Positions 1 through 11,396 of a DNA stretch of 64,000 bases are shown here, in pieces. Every line of letters starts with the position of its first letter. The stretch's first letter is position 1. The position numbers and the translations under genes were made by a program. Source of the stretch: Tribonema minus (Eukaryota; Sar; Xanthophyceae; Tribonematales; Tribonemataceae). The DNA is taken from positions 310,001 through 374,000 of the forward strand of contig JAFCMP010000479.1 in NCBI GenBank assembly GCA_017506865.1. Reading direction: 5' to 3'. Under the pieces are notes generated by a model. It had not been told where the DNA came from, searched no databases, and worked only from the letters and a program-made list of their open reading frames with translations.

Positions 1-331
1 GAGTGTTAAGGGGCAGTCTGGAGTTGCTGCGGACACTGTACGCTCACTCTGCTATGCTTGCGATCCCCGTGTGCAGCTCACTGTCATTTGCTTACGCGCT
101 TGCCTGATCACGCTGCCTGCCACATCACTCGTCTTCAGCGCGGCGTGCGCGATGTGTGCAACTTCAAGTTGATGTTGCAGCACTCAGAAAGTTCTAGTAA
201 CGCTTGCCGGCCTCTTGAATGCCACTGCTCTGAACCTTGTCCACGCCACACGTTCAAACTGCGTGTGAAAGCTGGTGGGCTAGAACTACCAATGATGCTG
301 AAGACTTGCACTTGTGCCACCTGTGTTGCAG

Positions 332-3300
332 GTGCGCAGCGTTGCTGGCAGCGGCGCGGCAGACCGCGCGTGCGCAGAAGCCATGAAGGCCGTCGCAACA
401 CGCCTCAGGGGTTTCGGCAAGGAGCTGGCAGAGGTGAGCGGTTTCGTTGTAGGGTTAGCGTTAGATCTGGTCAGGACTAAGGTTAGGTTTATGGCCAAGC
501 TAGTATTGATACCGCAGCCTCAATTGGCCCCCTATACCTTTGCACACGGCCGCAATGCCTAAAGTACCCTAAAACAGGCACCTGGTTATTATTTGCGCCC
601 TGCTATGTTGTGGTGCAAGCCGCTTTGGCATGCTACATGCGGTGCGATGCCATCAAGTATGCATCTTAGTGACGGCATGCACTGCACGCTGAAGCGGGTC
701 TGCGTGAGCGTGCGCGGCATTGCGTTGCAGGCGGTAGTAGCACGGGTGCGACCTGCCATGAAGCCGTAGGGCATGCAAAACGCTTCAACAGCCTGCGTCA
801 ACAATTAGTCCATCTGCGATCTTTGCGATGCCGCTAAACCTGGTGAAAAAACGTGGGGGGGTCGTTCTTGACGGTACAAATGCGTGTCACCTGCAGCGCA
901 TGTGTTGTATGCACAGGAATCAGGACGGCCGCCCAGTTCACAAGAACGCAGTGGCTCTCCTCGACTTGCAGCTATCGTGGCTGGGCCACTTGCCGCTGAG
1001 GTGCTGAGTTGCAATCGTTCATTGTTCGGCTTGGGACTACATACTTACATACTGTCACTACCCCATAACAACAACGGTTCATAGTGCATTATTGTTTCCC
1101 CCCATTTCGATGCTGCCGTTGCTCCTCATGACTGCATGTCATTGGCATACACACCACACTGTGTGAATTGAGGTGAATATGAAGTGTTCTGCAGCCTGTG
1201 GCTCTGAATGTGCTTTGCAGAATGTTGAAATCACCTTACTTGGCATATACACAGCGGTGCATGAATTTGAGGTAAATCTGCAGCGCTCTGCAGCTTGTGG
1301 CTCTGATGTACCTTTCTAAAGTATTTCGAAGTATTGCCTTACTGTACTAGAGTGGTTGACGGTTTGTTGCTCATGTGGTGCCTGTCAGGTACGGCGAGAT
1401 TATGCGCGCGAGGTAAAAGAACGTTTTTGAAGTATACTGAAGTGACCTGTTAATGTACACAGTGGTTGCTGGTTTGTCGCTCTCATGTGGTGCCTCTCAG
1501 GTGCGAAGAGACTACGCGCGCGAGGTGAAGGAGCGAAAGCGCCTGTTCAACGTCGTTCAAGAGCTGCGTGGCAACATCCGTGTCTTCTGCCGCTGCCGCC
1601 CGCCCACCAACAAAGAACTTCAGGTACGTGAGCTTCTCACTGTTACCGTGTACTTCGAAGTACATATTTACAAGTTGTTCAACTGTTCAATTTTATGGCG
1701 GTACGTATTGTGTGGACCATTCACTGTACCCTCTGAGCCACCAATAAAGAACCTTGGTATCTACGTGGTCTTCTCATTATCATCATGTACATACCTCAAC
1801 GTCACCAACGATAAAGTACTGAGTATGTAGGCTTCTGTGTCATGTGTCACAAATGTACAAACTTTGAAGTTTTGGCATACTTCTATGCAGGCGAGTATTG
1901 TGTGGACCATTCACTATACACTCACCCACAGAGCAGAATCATAAGACGTTCACCATCCAGTAGGCATGCGATGTATTGCAACGGGTTACAACAACAGCGT
2001 GCAGGTGCCGCATGCCATAAGCCTTACACTTTTGTTGCTGCTACAATATCTACACGTTTTGCAGGTGCGTTTTTCAGAACCATGTACTTCAGCATCAGCG
2101 GTGTGTTGAGGGTGCTGCACGATAGCATGCGCTTGTTCTGTTGGTGTCACGTAAATAGCGCCGAGCCTGCTCTGTACATGTGCGGCATAACATATAACGT
2201 TCATATAACGTCAGCAGATTCAAATCCGTTGTGACTGTATGGTATACAGCCCACTCTTTGCAGCACAATGTGGGAGCGGGGGCTAGTTGACACCAACACC
2301 AACCTTGAAGTTTGTTAGTCTCTACACTGCCTCAAGCACTGATGGTCCCAGCGCTGATGCGCAGGCACACACAATTTGCTAGTTGTAGTGTTGCTGTATT
2401 CTGCTCGCCGCATTTCTAACTTAGGGTTACCGTTAAGGTTAGGGTTAGGGTTCCTCACATTGCCAGATACATGCCTCTGCTCCCGTGGCTCACTGTGTTC
2501 GTCGTGAGCTCGCTCGCAGCAAAAGCAAATTGATTGCAGCAGGTTCCTCCCGTGTTTGGTAATGTTTGGTAATCAGCAGCATCGGTCTTGGCTCTAGAAT
2601 GTAGAAGCAAGCGGCAGGCGCTAGAAATAGGAGTAGAATTTACATTAGCACATGCCCCCCCCCCTCCCCCCCTGCCCCCCCCCCCCCGGCCTCCCCTCTG
2701 CATGAGACTCCCAATCAGCAAGCACTAGCTCTGACCACAACTTCAGGGGGGAGATAATCCTTAGATCCTGCAAAGCGCGGAAAGCGCAAGTCTGCTGCGC
2801 GCTTTGTGCCACCGTGCTGACATTGAGTTTGACATTGACTTTATTCGCCATGCTGCGTGTGCTTGCTCGTGCAGGAGCACGCAGAGCAGAGCACCGTGTG
2901 CGTGACGTTCCCGGAGGAGAACATTGTTGATGTTTACAACGACAGAGGCAGGAACAAGACGTGGGAGGTGGGTGCACGCCTTGAGGATGTACTGCAGTTG
3001 TACTGAGGATGCACTGTGGATGAACTGCGAACCCATCCCATTCACGGCGACAATGCAACCTTGTGCAAGCTCGAAGCCTCATGCGCTAGCCACTGTGCGT
3101 TGGCTAGCCAGAAGCACACTGCTGCTGCATGCTACTTTCATGCACTTTGAGTATCAACAGCCTGGATTAAACGCTACTTGGTCAGCACTGCAAGTGCACT
3201 GCCAGTGCGTGAAATGCTTATGCTCAAGCCTAGGGCCAAGCGCAACATGGGCCAACGCAGGTGACTCTGAACTTAATGCAGGTGATTTCAAACCCAAGTG

Positions 3301-6300
3301 TTGAAATTTTCATGCACGTCATCCGCACTCAACCACCACGATCGGCCTACTTCATACCTGCCAGCTGATGCACAGCTCCTGTTCATACTTCCCTCTCTTC
3401 TCTGGCTGCAGTTTGACAAGGTGTTTGGCTGCGATGTCGACCAGTCAGCCATTTACGAAGAAGTCAGCCCTCTGGTTACATCATGTCTGGATGGCTACCA
3501 AGTGTGCATATTCGCGTACGGGCAGGTGAGCTGCCTGAAGCGAACTTCATGCGTGTACTTCAACGTTACAGTGCTAAAAAGCAGCGGTGAAGTGAACATG
3601 GCGGTGTGCCAAACTCCATTTTGTGCGTGCCTTATCTGGTCAACATGCCCACTATATGGTACTGTTAAGGGTCGGTTGTAGCCTTGCAAAGGTAGGACAC
3701 CGGAACGGCTTACGTATAGACCTTGACAGAATTCAATTGACAGCTCCCTGCTTGGTACTTTCTACACATTAATTCCGGATATGCCTATGCTATGGTACCT
3801 ACTAGTAGCCAGTTCCGCATATATCAGCGAGTGCGCAGCTTGCGAAAGGCCATGCCTCAGGATTCCTGCGCCCTTGCTATCTTGCTATATCGCAACACAC
3901 ACAGTGCCCGTGAAAAGGCCTTACTATGCCTCCGGATTCCAGGGCCCTTGCTATCTTTTGCAACACACACAGCACGGGGGCCTGCTTTGGCAACGATGTG
4001 CTGCAGACTCTGCCCTGCCCCGACCACCTGACCTTCCGTTATTCGATTAGTTTCTGTTCTGATGGACACAATGAGCCATGCTGCCAAGAGAGTGCGCAAT
4101 GTTTGACCCTGCACATGCACTAGTGCTCCAGCACTCGAAGTGTATGATCCAGCACGTTGAAGTTGATGTCCCTTCTGTGCAGCGGTGCCCACACAGCGCG
4201 GCGGCTTGCCCTACACTGCCATGAACAGGGGCCACACAGTTCTCTCATGCTGAGAAGTTGAAGTTAGCTGCCCCAACATATTTAACCTCACAGTGCGGCA
4301 TCAGCTGAGCACTGGTGTTTCAATGTGTCTTTTGGTGTGTAACAGACGGGTACCGGCAAGACATTCACCATGACAGGTCCTCCCAGCAACAGGGGCGTCA
4401 ACACCCGCGCTCTCGAAGAGCTGTTTCGGCTATCCCACGCGCGAGCATCCGAGGTAAGTACTTGTACAGTCACCTTGTGCAGTCATTGGCGCACTTGAGC
4501 ATCGCTAAGCCTGGAAAAGTCATGCACACCTTATAGCAAGCGTTATATCGGTCAGTTTAGCGCCCATGTAAGAAGTACAGTAGTTCATTTGAAGTACCAG
4601 TACAGTACGGATCGCCGTGCAGCACTGTGTGTTTTGCAATGCAAGCCGCTCTTACGTGCAGTCAAAGTGAGTACATCTGACGTACTTCAGGAAATGACTA
4701 TGAAGCACAGCATTGGATGCTTCAACAGCTTCACGTCAGTCGCTCGGTGAGTTGACCTTGGTGGTGGTTGAGGGAATCAAGATAGTGTGCAGGGCAACGA
4801 TGTCAAGAAGTACGCCCACAAAGTGCGCCTGCACACTGTCAGCTCACTTCATTTGAACTGCTCTGAGCCATCACGATACACACGCAGGCTTCTGGTGATG
4901 CTCTAAGCGACGGCACAGACACCAGTCATGCACTCATTCACTAATGTACAGCGTTACAGACTTGACCAGTGCAGTCTGTACTTCTCGGTTACTGTGCCCG
5001 CATTCAACTCAATGCTCTAGTCCATGCCAATCGCGTATGCGCACCAACCAACCTCGCTTGCAAGCCTTGTGGTAGATGCCTGCTGCCGTCAGTGACATTC
5101 TTGCACCCACGATCGGAGTCGAAACCAGCAGTGCCGCTGTGAACCATGTGCATGCGCTGCACTGCATTGCGCTGCCACATCTGGTGGACCGCAGCCATCT
5201 CCGCATGTATTGAAGGCGCATGCTTTGATATGATTTGCAATGACTGACCAATGCGAGGCGCTGCGCACTATATTGTTGGCTGGCAATTGCTGATGTGTTG
5301 AGTGCAGGTGCGCGATGACATCAGCGTGTCTATACTGGAGATCTACAATGAAACCATACAAGACCTGCTCAGCACCGCAAACGCCAACAAGAAGCTAGAG
5401 GTGAGATCACCTCTGCTGGCAGCAACAACACTGATAGTTGTTATTTGGTGTGCGCCATCATAGCATATGGCTGCTGCATGTTGGGCACTGATGTGTTGAC
5501 GCTATTTCATCTGTTACATGCGCGCTCTTGTCACGCGTTGGTTTCGTTGTCTTGGAACCTACCCCAGCTTTTTTAAGTCGTGCAATGGGGTCCACAGAGG
5601 AAAGGCGCAGCATATCTGGCATCTGATGCAGGAGTCCATGGCCAATCAGTCACCTATCGTGTCCATTTGATGCATAGCGGTGTAAAAACGTTACATCCTG
5701 AGGGTAATACATACCACATGGCCGCCAGAAGCAGCCCCAACTTTATCCAGTTCTCAAAGCGTGACTGCCATGATATGATCATCCACGCTGTTGATGTTAT
5801 TAATGACTTCGAAGTATATATTGATCACACTACACCATGGTTGTGTTGGCAGCTATGCTTGGCAAGCGCCCGTTTTGAGACCATTTCTGCAGTACACCGA
5901 ACAGGTGGCAATTCAACCCTTTCCAAAACAGTTTACCATAGTTGTCGCCACAACACAATTGTATATGTATGTCGCTTTCATGCTGCATCCCACTACTACA
6001 CGCGCATGCATGCAGGTGCGGCAAAGCGAGCACGGCAACTACGTCCCCGACCTGACGGTGGTGCCGGTGACCATGATAGAGGACGTGCTCTCGCTCATGG
6101 AGCTGGGGGATGCCAATCGCAGCAGCGCGTGCACCAACATGAACGAGCACTCTTCGCGCAGCCACCTCATGATCAGCGTGCAGGCAAGTTGATCGGTGCG
6201 CTCTGCTCTCGTGCATGCTGCGCCTTGCTGCTGCGGAAGCGCAGACGCATGCAGCGTGTGTGTGTGCTGTGTGCTGGCGCTACGTATGGCTGACACGATG

Positions 6301-8201
6301 CTGCTGTGCTGCCCCCAAGGAATCTGAAGGCGGGTGGTGTGGCGCACAAGTCAAAGCATTGGAGTATACTTCGAAGTACTTCGGAACCTTTTATGGGCTT
6401 AACCACCACTGCTGCAAGTTGGCAGCATACTTCTGGGAGCCCTGCGGCGCTGCTGTGGTGACAGACGTGATCGCGCACCTGCAAAGAAATAACACGCCTG
6501 ATCAGCATATGGATGGCTGGTGCATTGTTGCTACATAGGGATAGCAGCAAGGGTGTTGCGCGCCTGAGTGAGCACTGTTGCAAAGCAACAGCCCTTTGAC
6601 GTGACCGCTGACCCCGCTGTACCGCCCCCTTGCAGGTGACCAGCACCAACATGCACGCCTTTATCATATGGGTACTGTACGCCTGAGTGCTGTTGCAAGG
6701 CAACAAACACAGCCTTTGGACAAAACCGCTGACCCCCCTTGCACCACCCCCTGCAGGTCACCAGCACCAACGTGCACACCGGCGCCGTCACACGCGGCAA
6801 GCTGCACTTGATTGACCTCGCGGGCAGTGAGCGTCTTAGCAAGAGCGGCGCAACCGGCCAGGCTCTCAAAGAGGCTCAGGTACCCCTTGCCTTGTGCTTT
6901 AATTCGTGTGCTGCAATTATTGTGGTGAGGCGTTGAGGGGGGGGGGGGATAGACTACATGTCATGTGCAGCAATCATTGCTGCAGGGAAGCGCGAGTGAG
7001 CTCACTGGCGCTAGTTCAACTATGCGCTAGCTCACTTGCGCAGTGAAGCTGAACCCTGTGGTTGCTTTCTGTCAACCGATGGCTGATGCAGAACCTGCCA
7101 AATCACATTGTTTCAACCGACACAGCTGATTCGCTGCCTCCCGTGTGGCTGCCACGGAATGCTCTCTGCTCAATGACGCAACCCCAACTACCCAGTGAAG
7201 CTGTGAGACTTCTTGTTGCTTGCTGTCAACCTGTGACTGATGGACTTCAAGTGCCTGAAACGCAACTAACGAACTGAGTCATATCAATGTGCAGCCGATT
7301 TGCTGCCGCTCATGTGGCCGACACCGCTGATACCCGCCGCACTGCGCTGCTATATGCAGAACATCAACAAGTCTCTGAGTGCGTTGGGAGACGTCATAGC
7401 TGCACGCGCCAGCAAGCAGAATCACGTGCCCTACCGCAACTCCACGCTCACATACCTTCTTCAAGACTCGCTAGCTGCGGACAGCAAGACACTCATGTTT
7501 GTGTGCATAAGGTGAGTGCGACATGGTCTGCTGCTAGTGGTGGTGGATTCAGGTGCATGTCGTGGTTTGAATCACGGACTTCAGCAGGGCTGGTGTGTGT
7601 GTGAGGTAGAGTGTTCCCGTTGGTAGTGCGCAATGCTGAGACTGTGTACATGTAACGCACAACGTTTGCGAGTTGCCAGATGGGAAGGCCCTGCCTGCGG
7701 GCACAGGGGATCAAGTGCGATGCGTCACAGCAACTGTCATATATCCGAGTTTCATTTCAGATGTCAGTGATGCCACTGTGAGTCACTGATATCTTGAAGT
7801 AAGGTACTTCCCACACGTTGGGGAACTTAACTCTTTGTCCGGACGACCACCCCTCCTGTACAAGCCTCAGGCAACCACTGCCTGTGCTCCCCCCGTCCAA
7901 CAGCCACAGCTCGTACTGCCCCCATCCCCATTCACTCACAACACATGCCCCATTCTGCACCCCATATGCTGTGACGCTCCTCAGCCCCGTCATCTACAAT
8001 GCGGAGGAGACCTTTTGCTCGCTCAACTTCGCCAGTCGCGTCCGTACGGTAGAGCTGGGCAAGGCGACTGTGCGGCACGCGTTGTCACTAGATGATGGCG
8101 GCGGCGGCGGTGCTAGGGCGTCGGCCCGATCGCCGAGTCCATTTACCAGCGGAAGCAACGGCAGCCTGCCTTTAAGGCGAGAGCAAACTAAACTCATGTA
8201 A
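332..8201 (+). CDS. Kinesin-14 family C-terminal motor protein (5' end outside window)
   Basis: ATP-driven microtubule motor; the kinesin-14 class is generally minus-end directed and acts in spindle and microtubule organisation. Ten exons join in frame: 332-433, 1501-1623, 2875-2967, 3412-3525, 4346-4453, 5308-5400, 6016-6183, 6757-6879, 7360-7511, 7985-8201 (430 codons plus TAA). The first exon looks like coiled coil. The second contains the kinesin-14 neck signature [14 protein letters not shown], which places the motor C-terminal. The P-loop GQTGTGKT is split across exons 4 and 5. Switch I (NEHSSRSH), switch II (DLAGSE) and [12 protein letters not shown] with [10 protein letters not shown] are all intact. 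A Gly/Ser-rich tail of about 35 residues follows the motor. Intron 7 uses a GC donor. The N-terminal stalk lies upstream of the window; no exon could be assigned in 1-331. The gene looks functional. Confidence 0.95.
1141..1325. repeat. Diverged tandem duplication in kinesin intron 1
   Basis: Two imperfect copies of a roughly 98-bp segment, starting near 1165 and 1263, share GAATTTGAGGT-like starts and the core GCAGC(C/T)TGTGGCTCTGA. The segment is non-coding and sits upstream of a further duplication that copied the start of exon 2. Confidence 0.6.
1389..1430 (+). pseudogene. Decayed duplicate of the start of kinesin exon 2
   Basis: About 112 bp upstream of the real exon 2 (1501) is a copy of its acceptor and first codons. 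A CTGTCAG acceptor is followed by a reading of [13 protein letters not shown] and then a TGA stop at 1428-1430, against [12 protein letters not shown] in the real exon. The preceding 35 bases are also copied (GTTTGTTGCTCATGTGGTGCC against GTTTGTCGCTCTCATGTGGTGCC). Use of this upstream acceptor would introduce a premature stop, so it is a dead exon fragment or a cryptic poison acceptor. Confidence 0.8.
2421..2452 (+). repeat. Interstitial telomere-like TTAGGG tract
   Basis: A short run of imperfect then perfect (GGTTAG) units in kinesin intron 2, including two to three consecutive TTAGGG words. It is far too short for a telomere. It may be a double-strand-break repair scar or chance. Confidence 0.45.
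2649..2697. repeat. Homopolymeric C-rich tract
   Basis: About 50 bases almost entirely C, with a few T and G interruptions, in kinesin intron 2. Low-complexity sequence with no further signal. Confidence 0.8.
3842..3990. repeat. Tandem duplication in kinesin intron 4
   Basis: Two copies of a roughly 70-bp segment, from about 3847 and 3918. Both contain AAGGCC, ATGCCTC.GGATTCC, CCCTTGCTATCTT and GCAACACACACAG in that order. Non-coding. Confidence 0.65.
6184..6189 (+). other. GC-type 5' splice site, kinesin intron 7
   Basis: Exon 7 ends ATCAGCGTGCAG and the intron begins GCAAGT, the strong consensus that usually accompanies GC donors. The downstream acceptor at 6756 joins in frame to the conserved switch II exon, so the unusual donor is required for the conserved protein. 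Confidence 0.8.
6567..6672 (+). repeat. Duplicate of the acceptor and first codons of kinesin exon 8
   Basis: A roughly 118-bp tandem duplication precedes exon 8. The upstream copy has GAGCACTGTTGCAAAGCAACA, a pyrimidine-rich tract, TTGCAG and then codons reading VTSTNMHA. The real exon (6757) starts VTSTNVHT after a matching upstream stretch. Reading on from the decoy acceptor meets TGA at about 6685-6690, so the duplicate cannot serve as a full exon. Confidence 0.75.
7040..7335. repeat. Duplicated block in kinesin intron 8
   Basis: Two diverged copies of about 150 bp precede exon 9. Shared words in order are GTGAAGCTG, TTGCTT.CTGTCAACC, TGATG, CAACCGACACAGCTGATT.GCTGCC against GCAGCCGATTTGCTGCC, then GTGTGGCTGCCAC against ATGTGGCCGACAC. 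It is the third such duplication immediately 5' of an exon in this gene. Confidence 0.5.
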
Positions 8202-9401
8202 ATGTGCGTTTGCTCGCTTCGCCATTCGGTGAATCGTTGTTACTGTAGGGCAAATCATTGCCAGGACTGGTACGCATGCACGAACTGCGCGTGTGATCTG
8301 TCATTGAATGATGACCGGCGAGCGTCCAATGCAGCATTTCCTTGCATGTGACCTGTCATGAATGATGACATGTCACCATGTCATCTTGATGGTTTTACCT
8401 GACAAGATATGCTAGGAAGGTGGCAGCGACACATTGTCGTCAGGGCACACTTGACAGCATATTCAAAGTTGAAGCGAACCTCCTTGTATACTCAATCATG
8501 AGCCTGATGAGCCCTCCTCCTGCTTTTGTGTGCTCCTGTTGCCTGTGTACATACATACCTGCAGTGTTGGCAGCGCTCAAGGCCAGTTTTCGCCGGTTAA
8601 TCAGTCACGGCCGAGAAAGCGCTGATGCCAACGGCCGCAGCAGGTCAAGCATCATATAAATGAATGCAGACATTGTTCATGACGCCACAGCGTTGCGTCT
8701 GCACAGTGGTGTCTTGCTGCATTGGATGTGTCGCGTTTCGCAATGCTCTAGCACCATGCCCTGAGCCCACGACGCACCTTAAGACATGCAAGTGCCAGGC
8801 ATCTTCGAAAGCCAATGCGCCAACAAGATGCATGCTGCGTCCATGTGCTATTGTTGCCGGCTGCTCGCTCACATCCAGTGTGTGCAAAACAGCTCTGTGT
8901 GCGTGCGGGGCATGGCGCAAGTGTTACCACATGTGTGCAGCAAATAAAAGGGGCGGCGGCTTGAAGTGATTCTGGACTTGCATGAAGTAGCTTCAAAGCC
9001 AAGTACTGGAGATGTCACGTATCAAGTGCCCCACAGGCCTAAGAAGCGACAAGAGGGTACATTTCTAGCACAGCCTGTTGTGCGGCGTTGTTATTAACGT
9101 GCACATCAAAATCGAACTGCGCCTGTTGAGCCAGCTTCACAAGTGTTGTTCCTGCTGGCTTTATTGCAAGCATGACACACTCAAGTAAAGTTGACAAGAA
9201 ACAGTCTAAGTTTAAGCTCCAAAGTCACAGCTCAAGCTCAGGCGAGAGTGGTGAAAAGGGAAGACATTTGAAGGATAAAAGGCACTTGCGGCTAAGCATC
9301 CCTTGTCACTAAAGCTCTACGATCTTTTGATTCGTTTCCATAAAAGGTGGTGGCAACTGCCTGAGGGTGACTATAGCTTTTGAACCTTTTCGCGCTCCTC
9401 A
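8202..9401. other. Intergenic spacer, kinesin 3' side to METTL21-like start
   Basis: No gene seen. A TGTAA word overlaps the kinesin stop codon (8197-8201); TGTAA is the poly(A) signal of volvocine green algae, but one instance proves little. An AATAAA lies at 8943-8948. The block at 9281-9345 is shared with an intron of TMEM151 copy 1. Confidence 0.5.
9281..9345 (+). repeat. Dispersed repeat, copy A (also at 31019-31083)
   Basis: Both sites read GGCACTTGCG.CTAA, CCTTGTCAC, then AGCTCTACGATCTTT.GATT, with a few substitutions and small gaps. It lies just upstream of the METTL21-like start codon and could be the end of an unrecognised mobile element. Confidence 0.6.
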
Positions 9402-11396
9402 ATGCCAACTTCAACAATTCGATGCCTATTCGGAGAGGAGCTGCAGAGGATGAGTGAAGCATCGCCTGCACTGCTGTCATACGCAATCGAGCTCAGCGCC
9501 AATGATCATGATCTTGCCAGATTCCCTCAGCGAGCTTTCGAGTTTACTCATGCCGGCACTGTTCTAATAGATCAAGACTTCGGCGACGTGGGCAGCATTG
9601 TGTGGGGTGAGCTTTATCTTTATCGTTGTACATGCATCAGCAAGCAGGAGTGAGCACCATGGCTGCAATTATTAAATTCCACGAGGTTGCTGACTTATGA
9701 TGCGCCACAACGCGCTTGATGTCATGTGGCTGATGTTGAATTCCCATGCTTTGCTGACTTGCGAATCATGCTGTTTTTTGGATATACATAGCTGGTGCAT
9801 CCATTATGATGGGTCTGACATAGAGAGCTACTTTGCCCGAATCGCCACCTTTGCCTTGCTCACGGTTTGTGCGCCCATGCTCCGCAGATGCCGAGGTGGT
9901 GCTGGCTCACCACTTGGATGCAACCGTGTCCAAGTCACTGCGTGGCATGAGCGTACTGGAGCTCGGAGCGGGGACAGGCCTGGCTGGCATTGTTGCAGCG
10001 CGGTTGGGGGCGCATGTGGTGCTGACAGACCAGGCCAAGCTGCTGCCGCAGCTGCAACGCAACGCAGACGCCAACTTGACGGGCGAGCAAAGTGAGTCAT
10101 GACGGTATGCGCCTCGCAAGAAAGTGGGATATGTCAGACGGTACTGAGCCTGCTGTGAAATGTTTTGTGTCTGGCAGCACAGAACGGGCAGCCTTTTCAC
10201 GTTGAGTCACAGTCAACCATCTGGCCCCCGGGCTGCCTAAGCATGGCTATTTCCAGTTGTTCTAGCTGCGGCCTTGGAGTCCTGCATACTTGCTGATGGA
10301 CAGGGCACAAACATGCTGCTATATTGTTGACAAGCAGGTCAAGACGGCTCAGCAGAAATGGTGCCCTTCCGAGGGCATTGGATTTACTTGATTAACCGCT
10401 TTTCAGCTCTCGGCACCTGTGCGACTGCTTGGAAATGCTTCAATGCCCCTTGAGTCGTTCGTTGCCATATGCGTGCACTCAACAACACGTGCGCATTGTG
10501 CTTCTTGTACATTGTGCTTTGCATGTGATTGCACACACACATACACCGTTGCTGTCCTCTTCAAGCCGTGCCCACTTGTGCCCCCACCTCATGTGCTGGT
10601 GCCTCTGGACACTTCTATGTCTCATTCGGTGGGAGACACAGGACACCGCTCTGACGACAAGAGTTGATCGTCTGCTCTCTGCGCTGCTGCTCCAGGCAGC
10701 GCCACCGGCACAGTGACAGTAACAGAAGTGCTGTGGTCGGCAGACCCCGCTGACCTGGCAGCCCTGAGCACTGCCACTCACCGCGGCACGCCGTTTCTGC
10801 ACCATTTCGACCTCGTCATCGGCGCCGACATTGTGTACAGCGATGCCATGTGGGATGCACTGGCGGCGACGGCTGCGCTGCTGGCGGCGCCGCGCGCCAC
10901 CGTGCTCATGTCTTTCGAGCAGCGCCGACGGGATGTGATGCCGTTCTTCAGCCGCTTCGGCGAGGCTGCTGCACGCTGCGGCAGCGCCTGCGTGCGCAAC
11001 AGCAGCAGCAGCGGTTGTGGCAGGCGCAGCAGCGGTGGCGGCAGCGGCGGCGGCGGCAGCGATGGCGGCGGCGGTGGTGGTAGTAGTGAGCGCTGCTGCG
11101 GTGGAGTTGTTCGTGAGGGCGGCTGTGGCTGCAGCTCTCAGTGTCGCCATTGTCGCACGGGTGACAGCACTGGTAGCCACGCAAAATGTGACGGTGACCG
11201 AGGCGGCAGTGACGGAGCATGCGCTTGCCAATCAGGGTGGCAGTACAAGCGAGAGCTGGCAACAAGCGATCTGGAGGCAGCGGAGAGGGTGGCAGGCGTG
11301 AAGATCTTTCAGTTATCGCAGGCCCTCTGTAGTAGTTGCAGCCACTGTGGTGCCAGTACAGGCAGCAGCGATGCATCGCTATGCACCTATGGGTGA
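9402..11396 (+). CDS. METTL21-like protein-lysine methyltransferase (Methyltransf_16 family)
   Basis: Predicted S-adenosylmethionine-dependent methyltransferase acting on a lysine of a partner protein; the substrate cannot be told from sequence. Three exons join in frame: 9402-9606, 9888-10091, 10696-11396 (369 codons). The family word GSIVWDAEVVLAHHLD crosses exons 1/2. SAM motif I LELGAGTG is at residues 92-99, and DLVIGADIVYS, the family's (D/E)xxY-type motif, at about 175-185. MSFEQRRRD follows at about 208. Residues about 239-275 form a Ser/Gly-rich insertion, after which sequence similarity is weak until KIFQL near the C-terminus. That tail is long for the family, and an unrecognised intron inside the low-complexity stretch is possible. 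The ATG at 9402 is the first in frame. It is convergent with the cyclin gene. Confidence 0.85.

Noticed and set aside
2205-2235. Possible tRNA T-arm (GATTCAAATCC)
   Set aside because: No acceptor stem, D-arm or anticodon arm can be folded around it.
10479-11231. 250-codon Ala/Thr-rich minus-strand ORF over METTL21-like exon 3
   Set aside because: Antisense shadow of the Gly/Ser low-complexity stretch of the real gene; no family features.
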